From contig DBCE01000204.1 in the NCBI GenBank assembly GCA_002292895.1, forward strand, positions 262-5,891: a stretch of 5,630 bases of DNA. Reading direction: 5' to 3'. Both the position numbers and the translations under genes were made by a program. This stretch comes from Phycisphaerales bacterium UBA966 (GTDB taxonomy: Bacteria; Planctomycetota; Phycisphaerae; Phycisphaerales; SM1A02). The notes beneath the pieces are model-generated. The model did no database searches. It saw only the letters and a list, made by a program, of their open reading frames with translations, and was not told where the DNA came from. Positions 1 through 5,630 of this stretch are shown piece after piece; positions within the stretch are counted from its first letter, which is position 1; each line of letters opens with the position of its first letter.

Positions 1-558
1 ACAGCGGATACCGCCGGTGCAGAAGGACACCACTTGCGCGTGCTTCATCTCCGGCGGCAATTTGGCAACCGCCGCTGGAAAGTCGCGGAACGAATCAATA
101 CCGGCTACCACCGCGCCCTTAAAAGTGCCGAGCTTCACCTCGTAGTCGTTGCGGGTGTCGTAGAGAATGACCGGGCGACCTTCATCGAGCCATTGCTTGA
201 GCACCTTCGGATCCAAACGCGGCGAGGTGTACTTGGCAGGCTCGATGCCCTCCACCCCAAACGCAATGATCTCTTTCTTGATGCGCACCAGCATGCGGCG
301 GAACGGCTGCTCTGCACTCTCGCTGTACTTGGGCTTGAGGCCTTCCAGTCCGGGGATGGCATGCAGCACGGCGACCAGTGCATCCACGTCGCTGCGGAGG
401 CCAGCAACGAACATGTTGATGCCTTCGGTACTCAGCAGGATCGTCCCCTTCAGTCCGTTGGCTTTGCATTTCTCCAAGAGACGCTGCCGCAGCACCTTGA
501 GATCGGTGAGCTCGGCGAACTGATAGCAGGAGATGTTGGTGATCGTGTCCGCGGGCAT
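1..558 (-). CDS. trhO: tRNA uridine(34) hydroxylase TrhO (UPF0176 rhodanese), 3' end cut by window
   Basis: This reading frame is open from an ATG at 558 to the left edge: 186 codons with no stop, so the C-terminus lies outside the window. TrhO (E. coli YceA) is known to make 5-hydroxyuridine at position 34 of certain tRNAs, using oxygen. The N-terminal part (about residues 1-100) is the UPF0176 ferredoxin-like domain, with [14 protein letters not shown] at 35-48. A rhodanese domain begins near residue 115, with the family signature [17 protein letters not shown] at 133-149. The last residues seen are FCTGGIRC (179-186), the rhodanese active-site loop with the presumed catalytic Cys180. Full-length members run to about 250-330 residues, so roughly a third is missing. 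No in-frame start lies a short way upstream and no Shine-Dalgarno sequence is visible. The gene is divergent from the GNAT gene at 619. Family assignment is firm; activity is inferred from the family. Confidence 0.93.
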   Translation of the reverse strand, partial: MPADTITNISCYQFAELTDLKVLRQRLLEKCKANGLKGTILLSTEGINMFVAGLRSDVDALVAVLHAIPGLEGLKPKYSESAEQPFRRMLVRIKKEIIAFGVEGIEPAKYTSPRLDPKVLKQWLDEGRPVILYDTRNDYEVKLGTFKGAVVAGIDSFRDFPAAVAKLPPEMKHAQVVSFCTGGIRC

Positions 559-630
559 GCGTAAACGAAAATCATATGAAACTTGGCGGCGAAGGTCTTT
601 CAACTACGATCAGTCAACATGCCCGCAGAC
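547..630. repeat. imperfect 13-base inverted repeat spanning both divergent start codons
   Basis: The bases at 547-559 and 618-630 are inverted copies matching at 12 of 13 positions (GTCCGCGGGCATG against CATGCCCGCAGAC). The spacer between them is 58 bases. Each arm contains the ATG of one of the two divergent genes, so both proteins start Met-Pro-Ala-Asp. This could be a regulator-binding pair, a trace of duplication, or chance similarity between two protein starts. The match itself is directly visible; any function is unproven. Confidence 0.4.
559..618. promoter_or_regulatory. divergent intergenic region, trhO / GNAT gene
   Basis: Sixty bases separate the two outward-facing start codons, so promoters for both genes should lie here or just inside them. 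On the minus strand the best -10-like hexamer is TATGAT (571-576, 5 of 6 to TATAAT), but the nearest TTGAAA (598-603) is 21 bases away, which is too far for a good sigma70 promoter. On the plus strand TTGGCG (583-588) has only a poor partner at 606-611. If either were used, the 5' leader would be a few bases or none. Neither start has a purine-rich ribosome-binding site. The divergent layout supports a regulatory role; exact elements are a weak inference. Confidence 0.35.
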
Positions 631-1407
631 AAGACCGCGATCCTGCACGCCATTGAGCACAGTCTCTTTGCATTCCCGGAGCTGCCCGGTCAGTGGGACG
701 TGCCCACCTTCCCGGGGCTTCAGGCGCATGCCACCCCGGAGGTGTCGCATCCGTTTGGCAATATGGTTGGTGTTTCGACGCTCACCCAAGAGAACGCTGA
801 CGCCGTCATCGCAGAAGTGCAGGAGTTCTTTGGCACGCGCGGGCACATGGTGGGTTGGTGGCTCAATCCGTCGTCCACGCCCGTTGACCTCGTCGCTCGC
901 TTAGAGGCTGCCGGGTTCTCCCGGATCGTGGAGCAAGCCGGGCTTGTCCTCACTGACATGGCGAAAGAATTCCGGAGCAACCCGCGCGTCACCGTGCGCC
1001 AAGCGAACGCATCGGATCGCGAAGATGTCATCCGCCTGTACTCCGTTGCGTACCCCATGCCCGAGCGGCTTGCTGCTATCTACTACGACGTGTTGCCGTT
1101 GGCTGGCTCTGGCGGAGCGCACTACCTGGCATTCGTTGAGGGTGTAAAGGAGCCAGTGTCGGTCTCCAGCATGTTCTCACCAAAGAACAGTCGCGTGGCA
1201 GTGCTGCAGGGTGCGGCCACGCTGACTGACTATCGCGGGCACGGCATCTACACGGCGATGGTGGCGGCACGGGTGGCCGATGCGCGCGCCTTGGGCAAAG
1301 AGGCGGCGGTACTGCAGGGCGATCGCAAGACGTCTGCACCCATCTGCGTCAAACTCGGATTCCAGGAAGTATGCAGCGTTGATCTCTACGTGTGGGCCAA
1401 GGCCTGA
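619..1407 (+). CDS. GNAT family N-acetyltransferase (probable two-lobed GNAT)
   Basis: This is a 262-residue soluble protein. The C-terminal half holds the acetyl-CoA-binding motif A of GNAT enzymes: a beta strand AVLQGAATLT (194-203) followed by the pyrophosphate loop DYRGHGIYTAM (204-214) and its helix. Motif B follows as APICVKLGF (240-248), with a closing strand near 252-259. The N-terminal half (about 1-115) contains WWLNPSSTPVDLVARLEAAGF (80-100 region), which resembles the last helix and strand of a degenerate second GNAT lobe. These enzymes move an acetyl group to an amine on a small molecule or protein; the substrate cannot be read from this sequence. I chose the ATG at 619. A TTG at 583 would add 12 residues, but it lies in the presumed promoter region. 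Neither start has a clear ribosome-binding site. Confidence 0.85.
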   Translation: MPADKTAILHAIEHSLFAFPELPGQWDVPTFPGLQAHATPEVSHPFGNMVGVSTLTQENADAVIAEVQEFFGTRGHMVGWWLNPSSTPVDLVARLEAAGFSRIVEQAGLVLTDMAKEFRSNPRVTVRQANASDREDVIRLYSVAYPMPERLAAIYYDVLPLAGSGGAHYLAFVEGVKEPVSVSSMFSPKNSRVAVLQGAATLTDYRGHGIYTAMVAARVADARALGKEAAVLQGDRKTSAPICVKLGFQEVCSVDLYVWAKA

Positions 1408-1511
1408 CTTCACGTTGCCTACGCTCATTCGGATGAGTAGTGAATGTGTGGTACGAGACCGTCAACTCCTAAGCCCATTTCCTTTCAGCGCAGCCAACCC
1501 GGACAACCGTC
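1408..1511. promoter_or_regulatory. intergenic leader before the first DoxX-like gene, with a small dyad
   Basis: The 104 bases between the GNAT stop and the next ATG hold no ORF worth calling. A short dyad, CTCAT (1424-1428) and ATGAG (1433-1437), surrounds a four-base centre. It is not followed by a T-run, so it is unlikely to be an intrinsic terminator. A weak sigma70-like pair, TTGCCT (1415-1420) and TAGTGA (1438-1443) at 17-base spacing, flanks the dyad exactly, which would fit an operator in the promoter spacer. Hexamer matches are poor (about 4/6 and 3/6), so this is a suggestion only. Confidence 0.2.
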
Positions 1512-1904
1512 ATGCCCCCCATTCAGCGACATCTGCAAGCAATCAGCGCCATTCTCCTGTCGGTTCCCCTGATCGGTTCCGCGGCCAACCATGTCTTCAA
1601 GTGGGTCAAGCCGCCGTTGAGTGACGGCTCGCGGGGCGCTCAGATGTGGGAGCTCATCCGTGACGGCGGTCTGATGGATTGGCTTGCGGTGGGGCACTTG
1701 ATGCTCGGCATCCTGCTACTTGTGCCGCGCACACGTTTCGCGGCGGGCGTGATGCAACTGCCGATCACCATCGGAATCGTCGCGTTCAACGTGACGATGT
1801 TCCCGCGGGGCATCGCCCTTGGAATCGCAATGCTTGTATTGAATCTTGGTGTGGTACTGAAGCCACGGGACATTCGTCGCCTGCTGCTACCTGCGGCAGA
1901 CTGA
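1512..1904 (+). CDS. small four-helix membrane protein, DoxX-like
   Basis: This 130-residue hydrophobic protein has four likely membrane helices at about 8-26, 53-71, 75-96 and 99-116, with a basic C-terminal tail (KPRDIRR, 117-123). The stretch GHLMLGILLLVPRTRFA (61-77), followed by a helix ending in IVAFNVTM (89-96), resembles the core of DoxX/DoxX-like membrane proteins, where a glycine-rich helix ends in LLLVPR. The family sits in the cytoplasmic membrane; some members are linked to thiosulfate oxidation or oxidative stress, but most are uncharacterised. The start is an ATG with no obvious Shine-Dalgarno sequence. It ends 20 bases before the convergent end of the next DoxX-like gene. Similarity to its two neighbours is much weaker than theirs to each other. 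It is surely a membrane protein; the family name is less certain. Confidence 0.68.
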   Translation: MPPIQRHLQAISAILLSVPLIGSAANHVFKWVKPPLSDGSRGAQMWELIRDGGLMDWLAVGHLMLGILLLVPRTRFAAGVMQLPITIGIVAFNVTMFPRGIALGIAMLVLNLGVVLKPRDIRRLLLPAAD

Positions 1905-1924
1905 CCCCTGCGGTGCGAGCGCTG

Positions 1925-2296
1925 TTACAGGCCAGAAATCACGCAGATCGCACCGCTCATGGCCAGCATCAGCGTTGCCGGAACAAACTTCACTACGGCA
2001 TCGCCCACCTTCAGGTGCATGACAAACGCACCCAACATGAGCACAACAACCACTGCCGCCGCTGGCAGCACGACGGGCGGATACGCCAGTCCCACTAAGA
2101 GCAGCACGCCGCAGATGATCTTCAGGGTGCCAACGATGTAGAACATCGATGCGGGCAGCCCGTAGGTCGCAAACTCTTCCTTCAGGTTCTTCGCTTCGCC
2201 GCCGCGGTAGGCAGTTGAGCTCCCACGACGCAGGAGCCACACGTTTAAGAGACCGAGGCCAACGATGACTTGGAGAATGGAGCCGATGATGGGCAT
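1925..2296 (-). CDS. DoxX-like membrane protein
   Basis: This 123-residue protein has four predicted membrane helices at about 3-22, 50-70, 74-94 and 103-121. Typical DoxX-like features are EFATYGLP (41-48), VGTLKIICGVLLLVGL (55-70) and HLKVGDAVVKFVPA (94-107). The conserved K/R-V-G-D and P-A around the third and fourth helices are shared with the gene on the other side of the divergent gap. It is expected in the inner membrane with unknown function; an electron-transfer or redox link is known only for some relatives. I chose the ATG at 2296. A TTG at 2305 would add three residues and leave only 8 bases to the most upstream ATG of the divergent gene. No Shine-Dalgarno sequence is visible. It converges on the 1512-1904 gene with a 20-base gap and no terminator hairpin. 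Confidence 0.82.
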   Translation of the reverse strand: MPIIGSILQVIVGLGLLNVWLLRRGSSTAYRGGEAKNLKEEFATYGLPASMFYIVGTLKIICGVLLLVGLAYPPVVLPAAAVVVVLMLGAFVMHLKVGDAVVKFVPATLMLAMSGAICVISGL

Positions 2297-2358
2297 GGGT
2301 TTCAAGATATCCGATGACCGGAATCCTCGTCGGGCCTACCATTCCTTTTATCCCCCCA
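2297..2358. promoter_or_regulatory. divergent intergenic region between two DoxX-like genes
   Basis: With the preferred starts, 62 bases separate the two outward-facing DoxX-like genes, so their promoters should be here. I find no good -35/-10 pair on either strand. The plus-strand start at 2359 is preceded by a pyrimidine-rich run (2343-2357), the opposite of a ribosome-binding site. The region is short enough for one regulator to control both genes, but that is only inferred from the layout. Confidence 0.25.
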
Positions 2359-2700
2359 ATGCAGACCGCCTTCGAAATCGCCCGAGCACTATCGGCTGTT
2401 GCGTTCCTCTTCTATGGGGTCGTCTGCCTCTTCTCACCGCGCATGGAAGTGGAGTTCCAGCGTTACGGACTGGCGCGGTACCGCATGCTGGTGGGCGCGT
2501 TGGAGTTCCTGGGGGCGGTGGGGCTACTGGTGGGCTACTTCAACCGCCCCGTACTGATTGTGGCCGCCGCGGGCCTCGCCCTCACCATGCTGATGGGCAT
2601 CGCCGCGCGCATCCGCGTCGGAGACTCACTGTTCCAGACCCTTCCGGCGATCGTGCTGCTGATCCTCAACGCTTTCGTGCTGGGGGTCGCCATCACGTGA
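2359..2700 (+). CDS. DoxX-like membrane protein, paralogue of its divergent neighbour
   Basis: This 113-residue protein has four likely membrane helices at about 5-25, 41-60, 64-83 and 94-111. It shares a block pattern with the 1925-2296 product: EF..YGL (32-38), VG.L...G..LLVG (45-59), a proline then AA (64-70), L.ML.G (75-80), (I/L)(R/K)VGD (85-89) and PA (96-97). The two align nearly without gaps through about 65 residues, so they are probably paralogues or members of the same subfamily. It is expected in the cytoplasmic membrane; the substrate or partner is unknown. I chose the ATG at 2359. An in-frame ATG at 2314 would add 15 residues (rich in Pro, Ile and Gly, not helix-like) and nearly abut the opposite gene. 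It converges on the DUF3422 gene with a 35-base gap and no clear terminator. Confidence 0.82.
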   Translation: MQTAFEIARALSAVAFLFYGVVCLFSPRMEVEFQRYGLARYRMLVGALEFLGAVGLLVGYFNRPVLIVAAAGLALTMLMGIAARIRVGDSLFQTLPAIVLLILNAFVLGVAIT

Positions 2701-2735
2701 CCGGGTCGGTCTCCTCGTCGCTCATCGCGCCTATG

Positions 2736-4064
2736 TCACATCCCGCGGAAATTGCGGTGAATCTTCCGAATCAGTAGCCAGCTGCACACCAGGACCACTG
2801 GTGCACTGAATCCTGCGACCATTTCTGGGTTCAGGTTAATGCCATAGGCCTTGGCCGCTTTCGTCAAGTAATAGAGCAGGCTCACCACGTAATAGGTGAT
2901 AGCTGCAACGGAGAGCCCCTCAACGGTTGTTTGCAATTGCAGTTGTAACGCTTGTCCACGCGTCAACTTTTCAAGCAACTCTTGGTTGTGAGCCTCGGCT
3001 GCAATTTCGACCCGTGTTCGCAGTAACGCACTTGCGCGCGCCACTCGTTCCGCCAAGGCTTCCAGTCGCTCGGATGTTGCATTGACGGTCGCGACCGCTG
3101 GTGCTAGCCGGCGTTGTAAGTATTCACCCAAGGTCTGAATGCCGGACAATGGTTTTTCGCGCATTTCGGAGATTCGCTCGCGCACAATGGCGTCGTAAGC
3201 GCGCGCTGCACTGAAGCGATAGCTGTGCTCAGCGGTCGCACTTTCCACCTGAGCCGCGAGGCTTGCAAGATGGTTGAGTAACACCTCATCGCTATCAGAG
3301 TTTGCCTCGATCCGTGCAGTGATATCTACCAGTTGCGCTTCTGCTTCAACGAGTTTGCTGGACAACTGCTTTGCGACCGGCAAACTCAGTAGTGCCATGA
3401 TTCGATAGGTCTCCAGCTCCAGCAGTCGTTGGGCAACGCGACCCGCGCGATTCTCTGAAGTTGCCGGAGACGTCAGTACCAGCATTCGGACAAATCCGTC
3501 ATCACCGATCCGTAAGTTGGTGATCAAATGCGAATGGGGTTGATCACCCGTGGTGCGACCCAAGGTGCCGCCAATGACTGTTCCATGTCCAAGCCATTGC
3601 TTGGCTTTGAAGATGGAGTCCGGATCATCCATGCCCTCATTGAGCATTGCAAGTTGGATAGCAGTGATCGTCTTGCCGGGGATGTTCTTGAGCCAATCAA
3701 CGCCAGTTGCCACATGGATTGCCAGGTCCGGCAGCTGACTTCCCCAATGCGCGTTCTCTGGAAGTGATTGAATGATGGTGTACCGAGTGAACTCGGTGTG
3801 GCGCTCCCAAATGACCTTGAAGTGATCGCACTGAAGTTGCAAGAAATTGCCCTTCATCTGCTCAACGCTCAAGTGGGTATGCCCGGTTAACAAACGAAGG
3901 TGCTGGCATTCATCGGCAATACTTACCTTGGCGTTGAGAACCGCAACATAAATCACCAGCGCCGGCAGTTTGAATGTGGCGGAAGGGCGGCTGTGTATCT
4001 CGTTATGTAATGCCAGTCGCTGTGAATCACTGGGCGGTAGGTACGAATCAGATGCTTGGATCAT
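2736..4064 (-). CDS. DUF3422 family membrane-anchored protein
   Basis: This 442-residue protein matches the DUF3422 family along its whole length; the function of the family is not known. Recognisable marks are HNEIHSRPS (20-28, the usual N-terminal E-H-x-R-P) and WERHTEFTRYT (86-96). A long helical, probably coiled-coil region spans about 205-375. The conserved LQLQTTVEGLSVAAITYY (375-392) leads into two C-terminal membrane helices, about 382-401 and 415-432, and the protein ends in a basic tail (RKIHRNFR, 433-440). The likely topology is a large soluble N-terminal part anchored by a C-terminal hairpin. There is no signal peptide. The start is ATG, with only a weak TTGAG upstream. It lies 59 bases downstream of the cry-DASH gene on the same strand, so it is probably co-transcribed. 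Base composition is visibly lower in GC than the genes to its left. Family assignment is confident. Confidence 0.92.
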   Translation of the reverse strand: MIQASDSYLPPSDSQRLALHNEIHSRPSATFKLPALVIYVAVLNAKVSIADECQHLRLLTGHTHLSVEQMKGNFLQLQCDHFKVIWERHTEFTRYTIIQSLPENAHWGSQLPDLAIHVATGVDWLKNIPGKTITAIQLAMLNEGMDDPDSIFKAKQWLGHGTVIGGTLGRTTGDQPHSHLITNLRIGDDGFVRMLVLTSPATSENRAGRVAQRLLELETYRIMALLSLPVAKQLSSKLVEAEAQLVDITARIEANSDSDEVLLNHLASLAAQVESATAEHSYRFSAARAYDAIVRERISEMREKPLSGIQTLGEYLQRRLAPAVATVNATSERLEALAERVARASALLRTRVEIAAEAHNQELLEKLTRGQALQLQLQTTVEGLSVAAITYYVVSLLYYLTKAAKAYGINLNPEMVAGFSAPVVLVCSWLLIRKIHRNFRGM

Positions 4065-4123
4065 GGGTTACTCAAGGTGTTGCGCGGCGTTGCAAGCCCG
4101 CTCAGGGAACATCCAATTCGAAC
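4065..4123. other. 59-base spacer between cry-DASH and DUF3422 genes
   Basis: The gap between two same-strand genes is 59 bases. It contains a repeated GTTGC (4078-4082 and 4088-4092) but no strong hairpin with a T-run and no good sigma70 promoter on the minus strand. The absence of a terminator supports read-through from the photolyase gene into the DUF3422 gene, although an internal promoter cannot be excluded. Confidence 0.4.
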
Positions 4124-5404
4124 TCAATCAAGCCAGAGCTTCTGGTAGCTGCCCGCTGGGTCATACACGTCCGCTTGACGGGTGATGTTAAACCGTCGGT
4201 TCTCCCGGGGATCGTTACCTACTCCAGCTAAGTATGCCCAATTTCCCCAATTGGAATAGACGTCGTAATCCACCAAGGCCTCCTCAAAGTATTGAGCCCC
4301 AAGGCGCCAGTCCAGGCCAAGTTCATGCACAAAGTAACTCGCGACATTCTGTCTTCCGCGGTTACTCATGAATCCGGTCAGAAGCAGCTCGCGCATGTTG
4401 GCGTCGATGAACCGATTGCCGGTGTTGCCGCTCACCCATGCTTGGAAATCGGCGCCATTGCGCCCCCATGAGCGGGGCGTCCTGCGACGCGCAATCCCAT
4501 CAATCGAGAACAGGGCAGTGCCGAATTTCTCCATGACCAAGCGGAAGTAGTCGCGCCACAGCAATTCAAAGATCATCCAATAGGTGCTGTCATTGGTTAC
4601 GCGCTCGCTTTCGTAGCGGCGCACTTCATGGAACACCTGACGCGGAGAAATGCATCCGTCTGCAAGCCACGCGCTGAACTTGGATGAGTATTCAGGTCCG
4701 ATCAGTCCGTTGCGGGTCTCTTTATAAGTGCGAAGTAAGTCAGACTTCCACACATAGTCATGAAGCCGTGCCTGGCCCGCCCGCTCACCGCCCTGAAATG
4801 GCAGGGCGCTTCGAACATCGGCGATTGTTTCAGGGAAGTGCGGCGCAAAGGGCGCTTCGGTTTGTGGCAGCGCCTGCACTGCGGTGGGCGTGGGGAAGCA
4901 AGCGCGGACAAAGAGTCGGGCTTCCACCATCTTGCGGTACTGGGTGAAGATGTCGGGGAGATCGCGCAGTGCAAACGGAAGATCGTCGGGGTGAATCAAC
5001 GGGGCGCCGTGAAAGACATTGCATGCAACTTGCGCGCTCTGCAGTTGCTGCGCTACCTGCGCATATTGCCGTGCCTCATCATGCGCCGCCTCGGCGTTCA
5101 CGAACACCGCATTGATCTGATACTTGGCGCATAGCTGCGGAATGACTTCCGCTGGCTCGCCGGTCATCACAACCAGCGAACTCTTCCAATCACGCCACTG
5201 CTGATCAAGCGCCCGTAGCGATTCAAGTCGAAACTTGCGACGAAAGCCAGGAATGGCGGGATTGCCCGGCAGCTCATATCGGCTGGGTGCACAGGAATCG
5301 ATGTACACCGGCAGAATCTGCGCGCCTGAACCAACGGCCCGGTGCAGCGCTTCATGGTCAGCGACCCGCAAGTCGTTTCGGTACCAGAGCAGGACGCGTT
5401 GCAT
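4124..5404 (-). CDS. DASH family cryptochrome / deoxyribodipyrimidine photolyase
   Basis: This 426-residue protein is a classic Cry-DASH. The family binds FAD and usually an antenna folate, and uses blue light to repair cyclobutane pyrimidine dimers, mainly in single-stranded or looped DNA; signalling roles are also proposed. The N-terminal alpha/beta photolyase domain opens with VLLWYRNDLRVADHEAL (4-20). The FAD domain shows the Cry-DASH signatures TYKETRNGLIGPEYSSKFS (226-244), ELLWRDYF (280-287), FIDANMRELLLTGFMSNRGR (332-351) and the tryptophan-rich DYDVYSNWGNWAYLAG (379-394). I chose the ATG at 5404, which puts the first beta strand directly at the N-terminus as in relatives. The frame stays open to an ATG at 5467, but that extension lies inside the SDR gene and looks unlike photolyase. 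The start overlaps the SDR stop by one base (TAATG), implying translational coupling. The protein ends at QKLWLD soon after the conserved YDP, with essentially no tail. No key residue appears lost. Confidence 0.96.
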   Translation of the reverse strand: MQRVLLWYRNDLRVADHEALHRAVGSGAQILPVYIDSCAPSRYELPGNPAIPGFRRKFRLESLRALDQQWRDWKSSLVVMTGEPAEVIPQLCAKYQINAVFVNAEAAHDEARQYAQVAQQLQSAQVACNVFHGAPLIHPDDLPFALRDLPDIFTQYRKMVEARLFVRACFPTPTAVQALPQTEAPFAPHFPETIADVRSALPFQGGERAGQARLHDYVWKSDLLRTYKETRNGLIGPEYSSKFSAWLADGCISPRQVFHEVRRYESERVTNDSTYWMIFELLWRDYFRLVMEKFGTALFSIDGIARRRTPRSWGRNGADFQAWVSGNTGNRFIDANMRELLLTGFMSNRGRQNVASYFVHELGLDWRLGAQYFEEALVDYDVYSNWGNWAYLAGVGNDPRENRRFNITRQADVYDPAGSYQKLWLD

Positions 5405-5628
5405 TACGCGAACAATCTCAGCTGACCCATGCCGCCATCCAGGTGCAGCACTTGGCCCGTCATCCATGACCCATGCTCGCTCAGGAGCAGCGCAGCCAAC
5501 GCCGCTACTTCGGCGGGTTGACCAACGCGGCCGATCGGATGACGCTTGTTGGATGCGTCCAACTTCTCAGGACTGTTGAGCAGTCGATCTGCAAGCGGCG
5601 TGTTCGTGAGTGATGGCGCAATGGCGTT
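5404..5628 (-). CDS. short-chain dehydrogenase/reductase (SDR), C-terminal part only
   Basis: The 5' part lies beyond the right edge; 74 codons and a TAA stop are visible. The sequence has the standard C-terminal pattern of classical SDRs: NAIAPSLTNTPL (the N-A-[IV]-x-P-x-x-x-x-T-P loop after the catalytic YxxxK helix), then HPIGRVGQPAEVAALAALLL, then SWMTGQVLHLDGGMG. These enzymes use NAD(P)H to reduce or oxidise carbonyl/alcohol groups; the substrate cannot be judged because the cofactor-binding and catalytic parts are outside the window. The stop codon overlaps the photolyase start (TAATG), so this gene is the upstream member of the operon. The ending GQLRLFA is a short extension past the DGG motif. 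The SDR call is firm; the subfamily is not determined. Confidence 0.92.
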   Translation of the reverse strand, partial: NAIAPSLTNTPLADRLLNSPEKLDASNKRHPIGRVGQPAEVAALAALLLSEHGSWMTGQVLHLDGGMGQLRLFA

Positions 5629-5630
5629 CA

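Noticed and set aside
34..564. Plus-strand 176-codon open frame opposite trhO
   Set aside because: The minus strand here encodes an unmistakable UPF0176/rhodanese protein. The plus-strand frame is its antisense shadow, with no recognisable domain and a His/Arg/Leu-rich composition.
1424..1437. Intrinsic terminator after the GNAT gene
   Set aside because: The stem is only about five base pairs and is followed by AGTGAATG, with no T-run.
1887..2342. 151-codon minus-strand frame overlapping the second DoxX-like gene
   Set aside because: It overlaps the DoxX-like frame at 1925-2296, which has four membrane helices and family motifs. This one is Arg/Pro/Cys-rich with no domain, typical of a GC-rich shadow.
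2265..2777. 170-codon plus-strand frame overlapping the third DoxX-like gene
   Set aside because: The downstream part reads as Arg/Gly/His-rich nonsense, while the alternative frame at 2359-2700 gives a DoxX-like membrane protein.
5405..5467. 21-residue N-terminal extension of cry-DASH from an ATG at 5467
   Set aside because: These bases encode the conserved C-terminal MTGQVLHLDGG end of the SDR in another frame. The photolyase homology begins right at the ATG at 5404.
5404..5628. SDR as a FolM-type pteridine reductase supplying the folate antenna of cry-DASH
   Set aside because: It is tempting because of the overlap with cry-DASH, but the visible HPIGRVGQPAEVA and SWMTGQ pattern is that of general classical SDRs, and the substrate-determining part is outside the window.
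1..5630. Mobile element, CRISPR array, phage or defence island
   Set aside because: There is no transposase, integrase, regularly spaced repeat, tRNA or terminal repeat; every gene is a chromosomal housekeeping or accessory type.

Overview
The window is ordinary bacterial chromosome. It is tightly packed, with eight protein-coding genes, two of them cut by the window edges, and no gene-free stretch longer than about 105 bases. I see no rRNA, tRNA, CRISPR array, insertion sequence or phage gene. The mix of a TrhO-type rhodanese, a DASH cryptochrome/photolyase and a DUF3422 membrane protein, together with moderate to high GC, suggests a proteobacterium, probably beta or gamma. That placement is inference from gene content, with no marker gene to prove it.

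Layout. Left edge to 558 (minus strand): a 3'-truncated tRNA uridine hydroxylase TrhO, cut at its catalytic rhodanese loop. It is divergent, across about 60 bases, from a GNAT acetyltransferase (619-1407, plus). Three small four-helix membrane proteins of the DoxX-like superfamily follow: one on plus (1512-1904), one on minus (1925-2296) and one on plus (2359-2700). The second and third are divergent and visibly related. The right half is a minus-strand run transcribed towards the left: the C-terminal end of a short-chain dehydrogenase/reductase (5404-5628), a DASH cryptochrome/photolyase (4124-5404) and a DUF3422 family membrane protein (2736-4064). The SDR stop and the photolyase start share a base (TAATG), so at least these two are co-transcribed. 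The DUF3422 gene lies only 59 bases further downstream and is probably in the same operon.

How the genes fit together. The right-hand operon joins light-dependent DNA repair or sensing (cry-DASH) with a redox enzyme (SDR) and a membrane-anchored coiled-coil protein of unknown function (DUF3422). A shared role in light or oxidative stress is an attractive inference that the sequence does not prove. The left half looks like independent housekeeping and accessory genes. The DUF3422 gene is clearly less GC-rich (about half G+C in sampled lines) than the DoxX/GNAT/TrhO half (about 60-70 %). I did not find a convincing undescribed system. The best leads are the cry-DASH/SDR/DUF3422 linkage, the DoxX-like cluster, and an inverted repeat that places the two divergent start codons at 558 and 619 in matching arms.
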